Assembly: GCF_020618475.1 (NCBI RefSeq)
Contig: NZ_CP085338.1
Coordinates: 491,416 to 555,415 of the forward strand
Source of the DNA: Haladaptatus halobius
Lineage (GTDB): Archaea > Halobacteriota > Halobacteria > Halobacteriales > Haladaptataceae
DNA length: 64,000 nucleotides
Direction: 5' to 3'
Part shown: piece after piece, positions 16,437 through 25,465 of the stretch
How the letters are laid out: each line of letters begins with the position of its first letter
Position numbering within the stretch: position 1 is the first letter of the stretch
Translations under genes and position numbers: made by a program
The notes under the pieces: generated by a model
The model's database searches: none
What the model saw: only the letters and a program-made list of their open reading frames with translations
Told to the model about the DNA's origin: nothing

Positions 16437-18497
16437 TCAATCGTCATCGGCTCCGTCACAACCACCATTCACAGAGAGGGTCGGCGGTGTTGCGTCAGTC
16501 ACTGCGACATCGCACGCACCGACCTCAGCGTCACCGAGGAACCACGTCGCGTCCGCCGGTGCCGCGACCGTCAGAGGTTCGTCGCGGAAGTTGGCGATCC
16601 ACGTCAGTCCGTTGCGTCGCATAAACCGGATCTGCTTCGGGAGCGGCTTCGTGGTCTCGACACCCGCCCGGTCGAGCAGATCACCGACAAGCCTACTCGC
16701 GAGGTCGGAGTCAGGCCACGTCCCGATGTAGACCGCATTGCCGTCACCTACGGTGTTGTGGACGATCGCCGCCTTGCCGTCGGCGCGTTCGCCCTCATAA
16801 CGACCCAGTACGTCGCAGCTCTCGGCGGCCGGAGAGAGCCACTCGTTCCAGACGCTGCAGTTGAATTGCTGCCCATCGTAGGCGACCTCGCTTTCCAGTT
16901 TGGCGGGGATACTCTCGTGCTGGTCGATATCGGCACCAACCAAGTCACGGAGTGGACCAGGCTGAGGTGCGTTGTGGAGCTTGTTGTACGGGTCTTTGAC
17001 CCCTGATCGCATGGTCATGAGGAGTTCTCCGCCCTCGTCGACATAGGCGTTGAGGTGGGTCGCGAGGTCGGTGGAGGCAAGATACAGCGTCGGCGCGATA
17101 ACTGCGTCGTAGCCTGCAAGGTCAGCGGTCGGCGGAATAACATCGACCGACACCGACCGTTCACGCAGAGCACGATAATAGGTGTTTAGGTGTTGCCAGT
17201 AGTCGAAATCCGGCGTGTTACACTCGATCCCGATTGCCCAAGCGTTGTCGTAGCTGTGGAGAACCGCGACCTCGGTGACGGGGAGCGTAAGACTTCCATC
17301 GTCTCCAGAACTGCCGTCGTTGCTCTCACCGAGCTTGGTGAGATCCGCCGCGGCCTGCATTGCGTCCTGGAGACCGGCATCAGGCGAGCCGTCCTGTGCA
17401 AGGAGACCACTGTGGTACTGCTCCTGACCCATCTGGCACTGTCGCCAGCGGAAATACGAAACCACGTCGGCACCGTGAGCAGTTGCGTAGTGTGCCCACA
17501 GTCGCATCGCGCCGTCGGCAGGCTGGGGGGAGTAGGGTGGCCAATTGATGTCGCCCGGTTGCTGTTCCATCACCCAGAACGGTGCATTGGCAGCACTGCG
17601 ATAGATGTCGTGATCAAGGCCGATCTGATCCGGGTCGCCAGTACGGAGTTCCGCGCGGGAGACCTGTTTGCGCTGAACCTGGACGTGGCCCGTCGGATAG
17701 GAGTCCCACGACGCGAAATCAAGGTTCGCACAGAGATCATAGGCGTCCAGCGCCTCGAAATGAGACATGAAGTTGTGCGTGACGAACCAGTCGCTGTTGG
17801 CTTCGCGCAGGAGTTCCGTCTGAAGCCGATTGTACTTGACGACGCTGTCGCTCGAAAAGCGATAGTAGTCTAGTAGCCGCGCCGGATGGTGGGCGGCGGT
17901 TGTGTGTCGGGGAGGATCTATCTGAGCGAAGGAATTCAGATCTTGACTCCAGAACGCCGTCCCCCACGCCTCGTTGAGACGGTCGATATCGCCATACTTC
18001 TCGCGTAGCCACTGCCGAAACGCGCTCGCGCAGTCGCTACAGTAGCACCGAATTGTGCCATGACAGCCGAATTCGTTATCCGTCTGCCAGCCCGCGACGA
18101 CGGGGACGTCTGCGAACCATCCGGACAGTTTGCGGATGATCCGGCGACTCTCGCGCCGATAGACCTCCGAGTTGAAGCAGTAGTGGCGGCGACCGCCATA
18201 GTGTCGAATTATCCCATCAGCTTCCTCCTGCAAGATTTCGGGATGCTCGTCGACGAGCCACTTCGGTGGGGTCGCGGTCGGAGTACAGAGAACCGCCCGC
18301 ATGCCGTGACTGTCGACGAGTGAGATTGCTCGCTCCAGCCATTCGAAGTCGAACTCATCGGGTTCGGGTTCGAGCCGCGACCAAGCAAATTCGCCCATCC
18401 GGATGTACTCGATGCCCACCGCTGCCATCTGTTCGATGTCGTCCTCTATTCGCTCCGACGGCCAGTGCTCCGGGAAGTAGCAGACGCCAATGCTCAT
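16437..18497 (-). CDS. bgaH: Beta-galactosidase, glycoside hydrolase family 42 (BgaH-type)
   Basis: A 686-residue GH42 enzyme closely resembling the Haloferax BgaH beta-galactosidase, which cleaves terminal beta-galactosides. The N-terminal TIM barrel starts MSIGVCYFPEHWPSERIEDD. The general acid/base glutamate is in AGWQTDNEFGCH (about residue 140) and the nucleophile in FWVMEQQPGDINWPP (about residue 315). A zinc site is suggested by CHGTIRCYCSDC. The trimerisation domain follows (about 400-610) and a small C-terminal beta domain ends it. There is no signal peptide, so it acts in the cytoplasm on imported substrate. The sugar ABC importer lies just downstream beyond the TnpB element. Confidence 0.95.
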   Translation of the reverse strand: MSIGVCYFPEHWPSERIEDDIEQMAAVGIEYIRMGEFAWSRLEPEPDEFDFEWLERAISLVDSHGMRAVLCTPTATPPKWLVDEHPEILQEEADGIIRHYGGRRHYCFNSEVYRRESRRIIRKLSGWFADVPVVAGWQTDNEFGCHGTIRCYCSDCASAFRQWLREKYGDIDRLNEAWGTAFWSQDLNSFAQIDPPRHTTAAHHPARLLDYYRFSSDSVVKYNRLQTELLREANSDWFVTHNFMSHFEALDAYDLCANLDFASWDSYPTGHVQVQRKQVSRAELRTGDPDQIGLDHDIYRSAANAPFWVMEQQPGDINWPPYSPQPADGAMRLWAHYATAHGADVVSYFRWRQCQMGQEQYHSGLLAQDGSPDAGLQDAMQAAADLTKLGESNDGSSGDDGSLTLPVTEVAVLHSYDNAWAIGIECNTPDFDYWQHLNTYYRALRERSVSVDVIPPTADLAGYDAVIAPTLYLASTDLATHLNAYVDEGGELLMTMRSGVKDPYNKLHNAPQPGPLRDLVGADIDQHESIPAKLESEVAYDGQQFNCSVWNEWLSPAAESCDVLGRYEGERADGKAAIVHNTVGDGNAVYIGTWPDSDLASRLVGDLLDRAGVETTKPLPKQIRFMRRNGLTWIANFRDEPLTVAAPADATWFLGDAEVGACDVAVTDATPPTLSVNGGCDGADDD

Positions 18498-18554
18498 GTT
18501 ACGAATAGTCTTGTGATGGGATTAAAGAAGAGTGTTTCGTCCCGTTTCAGCATA

Positions 18555-20033
18555 ATTCAAGGTGGAGCCTCCGGCCTCAAGGAGCGACTGAAGGGAGCGA
18601 GTAGGCCGGAGAGGAAACCGACAGAGTCTGACGCAACCGGCACACTCCACCCGACCGACTTCCCAACGTTCAAATACCGTCGGATTCTCTCTGAAGTATG
18701 GAGGTGCGCCGAACTGCCGTTGTGAAACTCACCGTTTCCGACGAGCAACGCGACGCACTCCACCGAACCGCCGAGCAATACTTGTACTGTGCGAACCGAA
18801 CCGCCGAGTTCTGTTGGTCGGACACGTCGTTCACCGAGTGCAAGACCAACAAACGGCAGGTCCGAGACGCACTCTACTCCGACCTCCGTGAGGAAACGGA
18901 TCTGCAGGCACAACTCGTCCAAGCCGCGATACGCCGCGCCGTCGAAGCCGTCAAAGGCGTTGTCGAGCGGTGGAAGAAAGGACAGCGCGTCTCGCGCCCG
19001 ACATTCACCGCTGAAACGATGGACTACGACACGCGGAGCGCGACCTTCTATCGAAATAAAGCGTCGCTGGCGACAGTGGACGGGCGGGTCGAACTTCCGT
19101 TCGTTCTCCCGGCAGACAGTCCGACGCCCTACGAGCGGTTCGTTCTCCCCGAGGACTACGAGTTCCGCAAGAGTACACTTCGGTACGACTCGGCAACCGA
19201 CGAGTTCTACTTCAATATCTCGACGCGGAAATACGAATTGGATAGCGACGACGCCGCGGGTTCGGTCGATACTGGGCACCCTGACCAAACGGTCCTCGGT
19301 ATCGACCTCGGCGTCAACAGCCTCGCCGTCTCCTCTACCGGCACGTTTTGGCAGGGTGGTGACTACGACCACTGGTGCCGCGAGTTTGAGAAGCGACGTG
19401 GAAAGATGCAACAGCGCGGAACGCAAGCCGCGCACAACGCCATACTCCGACTCGGGAAGCGCGAAGAAGCATGGCGGAAACAGTACATCCACGTCGTTGC
19501 GAACGAACTTGTTTCGGAAGCCATCGAACATGATTGTGACGTTATCGTGTTTGAGGACCTGACCGACGTTCGAGAGCGGCTTCCACACGCGAAGTGGCAC
19601 CACGTCTGGGCGTTCCGACGCCTCTACGAGTACGTGAAGTACAAGGCACCTGAGAAAGGAGTCTCCGTGGAGCAAGTCGCGCCGAACCACACGTCTCAAC
19701 GCTGTTCTCGGATGGACTGTGGGTTCACGCACGAGGATAACCGTCACGGAGAACGCTTTTGTTGCCAGAAGTGCGGATACGAGGTCAACGCAGACTTCAA
19801 CGCAGCGAAGAATATCGGGCTACGCTACGCCCGAAAGCGAACACACAGACTCCGTTCCTCGCCCAAGTCGGGGGGTGGAGACGCACAAGTAGACGTGTGT
19901 GTGAATGGTGGGACGTTGAACGGCGAGAGTCACCGGCCTATCGCTGGCGACTGATTGCCGGGAGTCCACATCAAAGCCCCACCCACAAGGACCGAGGCGC
20001 GAAGCGCCGAGGGAGTAGGGTGGGGTAGTTTAC
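18555..20033 (+). mobile_element. IS1341-type (IS200/IS605) element with intact tnpB
   Basis: The left end (GGTGGAGCCTCC, hairpin, GAGGAAACC) and right end (AAAGCCCCACCC, hairpin, GGGTGGGGTAGTTTAC) flank a single tnpB. No tnpA is present, as is usual for IS1341-type elements. The right-end hairpin would form the 3' part of the guide RNA in TnpB systems. The last TTA also serves as the stop codon of the convergent ABC ATPase gene. Confidence 0.8.
18698..19954 (+). CDS. tnpB: RNA-guided nuclease TnpB (IS1341-type)
   Basis: A 418-residue TnpB/OrfB, ancestor-like relative of Cas12. The RuvC triad is intact: GIDLGVNSLAVSS (Asp), VIVFEDLTDV (Glu) and YEVNADFNAAKNIG (Asp). The zinc ribbon is CSRMDCGFTHEDNRHGERFC then CQKCGYE. 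The N-terminal helical domain (VKLTVSDEQRDALHRTAEQY) is complete. TnpB proteins cut DNA next to a TAM using a guide RNA made from the element's 3' end, favouring element retention. The reading frame has no lesions, so this copy is probably active. Confidence 0.93.
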   Translation: MEVRRTAVVKLTVSDEQRDALHRTAEQYLYCANRTAEFCWSDTSFTECKTNKRQVRDALYSDLREETDLQAQLVQAAIRRAVEAVKGVVERWKKGQRVSRPTFTAETMDYDTRSATFYRNKASLATVDGRVELPFVLPADSPTPYERFVLPEDYEFRKSTLRYDSATDEFYFNISTRKYELDSDDAAGSVDTGHPDQTVLGIDLGVNSLAVSSTGTFWQGGDYDHWCREFEKRRGKMQQRGTQAAHNAILRLGKREEAWRKQYIHVVANELVSEAIEHDCDVIVFEDLTDVRERLPHAKWHHVWAFRRLYEYVKYKAPEKGVSVEQVAPNHTSQRCSRMDCGFTHEDNRHGERFCCQKCGYEVNADFNAAKNIGLRYARKRTHRLRSSPKSGGGDAQVDVCVNGGTLNGESHRPIAGD

Positions 20034-21157
20034 TGACCAGCCTGCAGGTACTGATCGTAGTCAACGCCGGTGTCGCTCGTCTTTGTTTTGAGTGCCTCCT
20101 TGGTGGCGGGGTTGAAGATGTAAAGATCCTCTTCGTCAAAGCCAAACATGACGGTCATTCCCTCAACAGGATGAATCTCACTTTCGATCCGTGCTGTCAA
20201 GTCGACCTCTCCCATATTGGCGTAGAGGAAGTTCTCATTGCCCATCTCTTCGACGACAGTGACTTCCCCAGGAATGCTCCCGTCCGAGGTGAGGTACAGA
20301 TCCTCCGGTCGAATGCCGACACGGACCTGATCCATTCCTTCAACCAGCGAGAGATCCTCCAGTACATACTCAAATCCGCCGGGGCCGGAGAGCGTATCCC
20401 CTTTCACGTCGACTGAAAAGAGGTTGATGCTTGGGCTTCCAATGAAGCTGGCGACGAACTCGTTAGTGGGTGATCGGTATACGTCGCTCGCTGTTCCAAC
20501 TTGTTGGAGTTCACCTCCGTTGAGGACAGCGATACGGTCACCCATCGCCATCGCCTCAGTTTGGTCGTGAGTGACGTAGGCCGTCGTCACACCCAGTTCC
20601 TGCTGGAGTTCCTGTAGTTCGGTTCGCATCGTCGACCGAAGTTTCGCGTCGAGATTCGATAACGGCTCGTCCATCAGGAAAAGTTCAGGGTCGCGGATTA
20701 TCGCACGCCCGAGTGCAACTCGTTGTTGCTGACCGCCAGAGAGCTCCTTGGGCTTTTGCTCAAGCAGCGGCTCAATCCCCAGTAACTCGGCGACCTGTTC
20801 GACCTGGTCGTCGATATCAGCGGTCGACTGTTTGGTCGAGAGCCGGAGCGGGAAGCCGATGTTCTTCCGGACGGTCATATGCGGGTAAAGTGCGTAGTTC
20901 TGGAACACCATGGCGACATCCCGTTCGCGTGCGCGCTGGTGGGTTACCTCCTCGCCATCGAACTCGATGGAGCCTTCCGTCACGTCCTCGAGTCCTGCAA
21001 TACATCGCAATGTCGTGGTCTTCCCGCAACCAGACGGACCGACAAAGACGAGGAACTCCCCATCCTCGATTGTCAGGTTAAAGTCATTGACCGCAACGAT
21101 CTGTTCACCGTCACTACCGAATTCCTTGCGTAGGTTCGTGATGTTGATAGTTGCCAT
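20030..21157 (-). CDS. Sugar ABC importer ATPase (CUT1, MalK/UgpC-type)
   Basis: A 375-residue ATPase energising the carbohydrate importer encoded immediately upstream. It has Walker A GPSGCGKTT, signature LSGGQQQRVALGRAI, Walker B ELFLMDEPLSNLDAKLR, the H-loop AYVTHDQTEAMAMG, and a C-terminal regulatory OB (TOBE) domain (about 240-375) characteristic of MalK-like subunits. I prefer the ATG at 21157 because GGTGAT precedes it. The stop TAA is contributed by the TTA of the TnpB element's right end, so the C-terminus ends exactly at the insertion. Confidence 0.95.
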   Translation of the reverse strand: MATINITNLRKEFGSDGEQIVAVNDFNLTIEDGEFLVFVGPSGCGKTTTLRCIAGLEDVTEGSIEFDGEEVTHQRARERDVAMVFQNYALYPHMTVRKNIGFPLRLSTKQSTADIDDQVEQVAELLGIEPLLEQKPKELSGGQQQRVALGRAIIRDPELFLMDEPLSNLDAKLRSTMRTELQELQQELGVTTAYVTHDQTEAMAMGDRIAVLNGGELQQVGTASDVYRSPTNEFVASFIGSPSINLFSVDVKGDTLSGPGGFEYVLEDLSLVEGMDQVRVGIRPEDLYLTSDGSIPGEVTVVEEMGNENFLYANMGEVDLTARIESEIHPVEGMTVMFGFDEEDLYIFNPATKEALKTKTSDTGVDYDQYLQAGQ

Positions 21158-21167
21158 TTTAATCACC

Positions 21168-22004
21168 TTATTGTTTAACAGATCCGGAAAGAATACCCTT
21201 GATGAAGTATTGTTGCATCGTGAGGAAGACGACGAAGATCGGGGTCACGGCAAGTGACGTCGCAACCATGATCTGGTCGAAGTACACCCGCTGTTGCCCG
21301 ACGAGTTTTGCCAATGCAAGCGGAATCGTATACATCTGGGGATCTTGCAGGATGACTAGCGGATAGAGGAAGGCTTGCCATTGGTTGAGGAACAAGATGA
21401 TCGACAGTGCCGCCAGCGACGGAAGCATCGTGGGTAGCGCGATCTTGTAATACAACTGGAACTCAGTCGCGCCGTCCATGCGCGCTGATTCCAGCAGCGA
21501 GTTGGGGATTGCCTTCATGTTTTGGCGCATCAGGAAAATCCCCAGTGGATTTGCCGCCCAGGGTAGGATCACCGCTAGGTACGAATTCGTCCAGCCGATC
21601 TGGACCATCAGCAGGAACAACGGAATGATCAACAACTGAATTGGCAGGACCAGCGTTGCAAGGATGAAGTAGAATAGCGGCTCCTTGAACTTGAACTCAT
21701 ACTTCGCAAACGCGAAGCCGGCCATCGAACAGAGGATCAGCGATAGAATTGTGTATGAGACCGAGATGATGATGCTGTTCCTCATACTCCTGACAAAGTT
21801 TACGCTCTCCTGGAGTGCTTTAAAGTTCTGGAACCATTGGGTTCCCGGGATCAGGCGTGGGGGCCACGAGAAGAACTCGGACTGAGGGATCGTCGCCGCG
21901 ACGATCATCCAGTACAACGGGATCATCACCAAGACCGTAATTGTCAACAGGAAAATGTAGCCTCCAAACTTCCAGAGCGCTTCTTTGCGTTCTTCAGAGC
22001 GCAT
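21168..22004 (-). CDS. Sugar ABC importer permease (MalG-type)
   Basis: A 278-residue inner-membrane permease with six helices and the EAA loop (ESARMDGATEFQLYYKIALP) that contacts the ATPase. It matches the CUT1 MalG/UgpE class in length and pattern. It overlaps the MalF-type gene by one base and precedes the ATPase by about 10 bp: one operon. The substrate is most likely a galactoside or other sugar, given neighbouring beta-galactosidase and galactonate dehydratase genes. Confidence 0.93.
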   Translation of the reverse strand: MRSEERKEALWKFGGYIFLLTITVLVMIPLYWMIVAATIPQSEFFSWPPRLIPGTQWFQNFKALQESVNFVRSMRNSIIISVSYTILSLILCSMAGFAFAKYEFKFKEPLFYFILATLVLPIQLLIIPLFLLMVQIGWTNSYLAVILPWAANPLGIFLMRQNMKAIPNSLLESARMDGATEFQLYYKIALPTMLPSLAALSIILFLNQWQAFLYPLVILQDPQMYTIPLALAKLVGQQRVYFDQIMVATSLAVTPIFVVFLTMQQYFIKGILSGSVKQ

Positions 22005-23023
22005 TACTTCTCACCTCCGTACTTGATTTGAACGATGGACATCGCGCTCACGATAAGAACGAGGATGACCGACACCGCACTGGCGTATCCCAGGTTCAGT
22101 TGAAGGAACGCCTGATTGTAGATGAATTGTACGATCGTGATCGTCGCGTTCGACGGCCCACCACCGGTGATGACGTATGGCTCGGAGAAGATTTGGAAAG
22201 TTCCGATGGTCGAGGAGACGATGACAAATAATAACACTGGTCGGATTTGAGGTAGCGTTACAAAGCGAAACTTTTGCCAGCGCGTCGCCCCATCGATCTC
22301 GGCAGCCTCATACAATTGCTGGGGAACGGTCTGGAGGCCAGCTAACAGAATAATCATGTTGTACCCAAGCCAGCGCCAGGTAACGGCGATAACGAGCGTC
22401 ATCCGGGCTCCCCAGGAACTACCCAGCCACTTAACGGGCGATAGACCAATCTGTGTGAGGACGTAGTTAACCAGACCGACCTGATCATTGAACAACAACA
22501 GGAAGATCGTCGAGTACGCGACCAGACCGGTTGCGACGGGCAAGGCAATCAGTGTCCGGAAGATGCCTTTTGCCCGGATGAACTTTGAGTCCAGCACGAG
22601 CGCAGTCGCCAGTCCCAGAATCACCATCAGCGGGACCTGGACAAAGAAGATGAACGACGTGTTAAACAAGGACGTGTGGAATAGCGAATCCCTGAAGAGA
22701 AGCCGTTGGTAGTGAGAGAGGCCGACATATTCCAGGTTCGCGATCTCCGGAATCGAGACTTGCACCGGTCCCATCGTGGCCGTTAACAAGATGTCGTTTG
22801 AGACGCCAGAGTAACTGAAAAACGAGAGATAGAGTGTGTAGACTGTCGGGAATAGCAGGAAGATCCCAAAGAGGATGAAAAACGGGGAAATATAGGCGTA
22901 TGGCAGCCCTGGAATCGTCGGAAAGGTGTTGGAGATGTCTTGGCGGATGTACCGGAATTGATCCGAAAGCTGTCGGTATGCCCCCGACGAGCGGACCCGT
23001 GATTGGATTGCGGTGAGGACCAT
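22004..23023 (-). CDS. Sugar ABC importer permease (MalF-type)
   Basis: A 339-residue permease. After a hydrophilic N-terminus (about 45 residues) come six membrane segments and an EAA loop (EAAEIDGATRWQKFRFVTLP). It pairs with the MalG-type subunit to form the translocation channel. Start and stop overlaps with the next gene indicate translational coupling. A 240-bp gap separates it from the binding-protein gene, enough for an internal processing or promoter site. Confidence 0.93.
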   Translation of the reverse strand: MVLTAIQSRVRSSGAYRQLSDQFRYIRQDISNTFPTIPGLPYAYISPFFILFGIFLLFPTVYTLYLSFFSYSGVSNDILLTATMGPVQVSIPEIANLEYVGLSHYQRLLFRDSLFHTSLFNTSFIFFVQVPLMVILGLATALVLDSKFIRAKGIFRTLIALPVATGLVAYSTIFLLLFNDQVGLVNYVLTQIGLSPVKWLGSSWGARMTLVIAVTWRWLGYNMIILLAGLQTVPQQLYEAAEIDGATRWQKFRFVTLPQIRPVLLFVIVSSTIGTFQIFSEPYVITGGGPSNATITIVQFIYNQAFLQLNLGYASAVSVILVLIVSAMSIVQIKYGGEK

Positions 23024-23267
23024 CGGGTCAAAGTCCTCCTTGATTTGATTCCTGGGTATGGGGGCAACCGTGGCTCCCTAATGTTGCGGCCGTTGGTGTC
23101 GTTCCGAACTCTAAGTTTATCTGTAAACCATTCGCTTCTGTGGAGAGTAGTCGACTGAAGTCATTTCGGTCGCGATGGAAATGTGATGCCAGTAGAGTCA
23201 CCTTGTTTCCCAACCTCGATGTTTCAGTTTGCATGGATTCTGGTATTAATATGTACTTGAGTATTAA

Positions 23268-24614
23268 TCAAGCCAGTTTTCGGTTAGTTCGGTCTGCAAC
23301 GGTCTGTGCAGCGGCCTCAACTGCTTTTTTAGGCGACTTTTTGCCGTCGAGCATGTTCCCGAGTTCAGTCTCGATAGCGTCCTGGACCACCGGTGTGTCC
23401 GTCGTGTACCGATACGGCTCGATTTTCTGGGCCACTTCGGCGAATAGACTGAAGACTGGCTGACCGCCGTAGAAGTCGAGTTTCTTCGTATAGATGTCGG
23501 CGTCATAAGCTGTTGTCAGCGACGGGAATAGTCCGAATTCCTTGAGCATTTGATTTTGAACCTTGGGAGTAGTCATCGCGTACAGACAGAAGTCAATAGC
23601 ACGGTTGACAGTTCCTTGATCTTTGATCTGAGACGGGATTGCCATGTTCGAACCACCGCGGTTCGACGCACGGTTACCTCCCTTTTCGAATGCCGGGAGC
23701 TTATAGACGCCCCAGTTACCGGACGTGTCCGGCAATTCTGCCCGAAGCGTGCCGTCCATCCACGCTGCACTGGGGAGGGAAGCAAGTGACCCCTCGGAGA
23801 AGGATGTGAACCAACCACCGGACCACAATTCAATGCGCGTCGTGATGCCTGCATCTTTCATGTCCTTAATAAGTTGTGCGACAGCGACGCTATCCTCGCT
23901 GCCGACAGCAATGGCACCGTCTTCGGTGAATGCCTGGCCACCACGCTGGCGGAGGAGCATTCGCCAGAGTTGGGCCATCTCCTGCGGTGGTAAGTTGACC
24001 ATCGAGACACCTTTCGGAAGCTGCTTGCCAGCCTTGATGAAGTCATCCCAGGTTTTGATGTCGTCGACGTTGATGCCAGCGTTCTCATAGATATCGCGTT
24101 TATAGAAGATGCCAGTCGGGCCAATGTCCCACGGAATCGCGTAGTAGCTATCCTTATGACTGACTGTTTCCCATTTGCCTTTGACGATGTCTTTCTCAAT
24201 GTCAGCTTCCTTAATCCGAGATGTGAGATCCTTTAGGCCGCCAATACTGGCGTAGTTGGTCACATCGTAGTTCTGGACAGCAGAGAAGGCCGGTGCGCCA
24301 CTGCCGCTCGTGATGGCGGTCTGAAACCGCTGCTCCCAGGCATCGCCACCGAGTTCTTCAACCGACACATCCGCATTATTTTCCTTATTGTAACTCTTGG
24401 CTGCACCCTGTAGTGATCTGGCCGCGATATTCCAGGCCCAACCAGTTGCGGATTTGGCCATTTTGGATGATGCTCCTGCACCATCGCCACCGCTGCTACC
24501 ATTATTATTGTCACCGCCTATGCTAATACACCCAGCGAGGCCTGTAATACCTAGAACACCGAGCGAGTTCAATAGCTGCCTACGTCGAGCATTAGGGTCT
24601 GAAGACTCTGTCAT
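23268..24614 (-). CDS. Sugar-binding lipoprotein of ABC importer
   Basis: A 448-residue extracellular solute-binding protein (family 1). The start at 24614 (MTESSDPNARRRQLLNS) places a twin-arginine RRR motif before the hydrophobic segment and the lipobox GLAGC (Cys near residue 29). This is typical Tat-exported haloarchaeal lipoprotein processing. A Gly/Ser-rich linker follows the cysteine. The mature protein has the two-lobe pattern with AIPWDIGPTGIFYKRDIYE and RASNRGGSNMAIPSQ. It delivers substrate to the MalF/MalG pair downstream and is the first gene of the importer operon. Confidence 0.93.
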   Translation of the reverse strand: MTESSDPNARRRQLLNSLGVLGITGLAGCISIGGDNNNGSSGGDGAGASSKMAKSATGWAWNIAARSLQGAAKSYNKENNADVSVEELGGDAWEQRFQTAITSGSGAPAFSAVQNYDVTNYASIGGLKDLTSRIKEADIEKDIVKGKWETVSHKDSYYAIPWDIGPTGIFYKRDIYENAGINVDDIKTWDDFIKAGKQLPKGVSMVNLPPQEMAQLWRMLLRQRGGQAFTEDGAIAVGSEDSVAVAQLIKDMKDAGITTRIELWSGGWFTSFSEGSLASLPSAAWMDGTLRAELPDTSGNWGVYKLPAFEKGGNRASNRGGSNMAIPSQIKDQGTVNRAIDFCLYAMTTPKVQNQMLKEFGLFPSLTTAYDADIYTKKLDFYGGQPVFSLFAEVAQKIEPYRYTTDTPVVQDAIETELGNMLDGKKSPKKAVEAAAQTVADRTNRKLA

Positions 24615-24712
24615 TGGAGTACAATACCCCAATTGAGAAGAGGAGTATATTAAAGTATTGGTAATAATAATGATTGTTTGGTGTTTGGGTGTGGCTGTCG
24701 TCGTAAATATAG

Positions 24713-25465
24713 TTAAGTCCGATCTAGTACTGCGGCGATTGCATCGTCGGGATTACTCGTTGGCGAGAACTCGCACCCGATGTAGCCGTCGTAGCCGGCA
24801 TCGTCGATTGCTTCGATAATGTTCGAATAGTTCAGTTCACCTGTTCCGGGTTCGTGGCGGCCTGGAACGTCGGCGATGTGAACGTGTCCAATGCGATCGA
24901 TGTTTTCTGTGAGCGTCTGGATGATATTCCCCTCTGTGATCTGCTGGTGATACACATCGTACAGCAGCGTGATGTTCGGCGAATCGACCGCATCAACGAT
25001 CGCAAATCCTTCGTCACTGGACGTTAGAAAATAACCTGGGTGATTGACTTTAGTGTTCAAGGGCTCCAATGCAATTGTCACACCGGCAGCCTCAGCGTCG
25101 GCCGCAACCCGTGAGAGTACGTCGACGATGTTCTCATGTTGTGTCTCGCCAGTTAACCCCTCCTGATCAGGGCCGGTGGTCGCAATTAGTGTCGGAATCC
25201 CCAATTCTGCGGCGATTTGAATCGATTCACTGATCTTCTCGACGGCGTTGTCGGCCATCTTAGGATCAGTTAACACGCCGCCAGCGACACAGCTGACGAT
25301 CTCGATGCCCGACTCAGTGGCGGCCGTTGTAATGGCGTCTAAATCTTTTTCGCGCCAATCCCAGAACTCGACAGCGTTGATGCCGGCCGCAGCAGTGCGG
25401 TGGATCCGCTCATGGAATGGATCGTCGTCGTACACCATCTCGATACAGACTGAGAGATTGACCAT
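24713..25465 (-). CDS. Hydroxypyruvate-isomerase-like TIM-barrel protein
   Basis: A 250-residue xylose-isomerase-like TIM barrel of the sugar phosphate isomerase/epimerase superfamily, closest by pattern to hydroxypyruvate isomerase (Hyi). Visible conserved elements: the N-terminal MVNLSVCIEMVYDDDPFHER, the metal-ligand glutamate in TIALEPLNTKVNHPGYFL, LLYDVYHQQ, HVHIADVPGRHEPGTGELN and GYIGCEFSP. Its start overlaps the stop of the oxidoreductase gene by one base, so the two act together. Substrate uncertain: hydroxypyruvate, or a keto-sugar arising from the neighbouring dehydrogenase. Confidence 0.88.
   Translation of the reverse strand: MVNLSVCIEMVYDDDPFHERIHRTAAAGINAVEFWDWREKDLDAITTAATESGIEIVSCVAGGVLTDPKMADNAVEKISESIQIAAELGIPTLIATTGPDQEGLTGETQHENIVDVLSRVAADAEAAGVTIALEPLNTKVNHPGYFLTSSDEGFAIVDAVDSPNITLLYDVYHQQITEGNIIQTLTENIDRIGHVHIADVPGRHEPGTGELNYSNIIEAIDDAGYDGYIGCEFSPTSNPDDAIAAVLDRT

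Noticed and set aside
18557..19747. A long minus-strand frame opposite tnpB
   Set aside because: Shadow of the intact TnpB gene, which has full RuvC and zinc-ribbon motifs on the plus strand.
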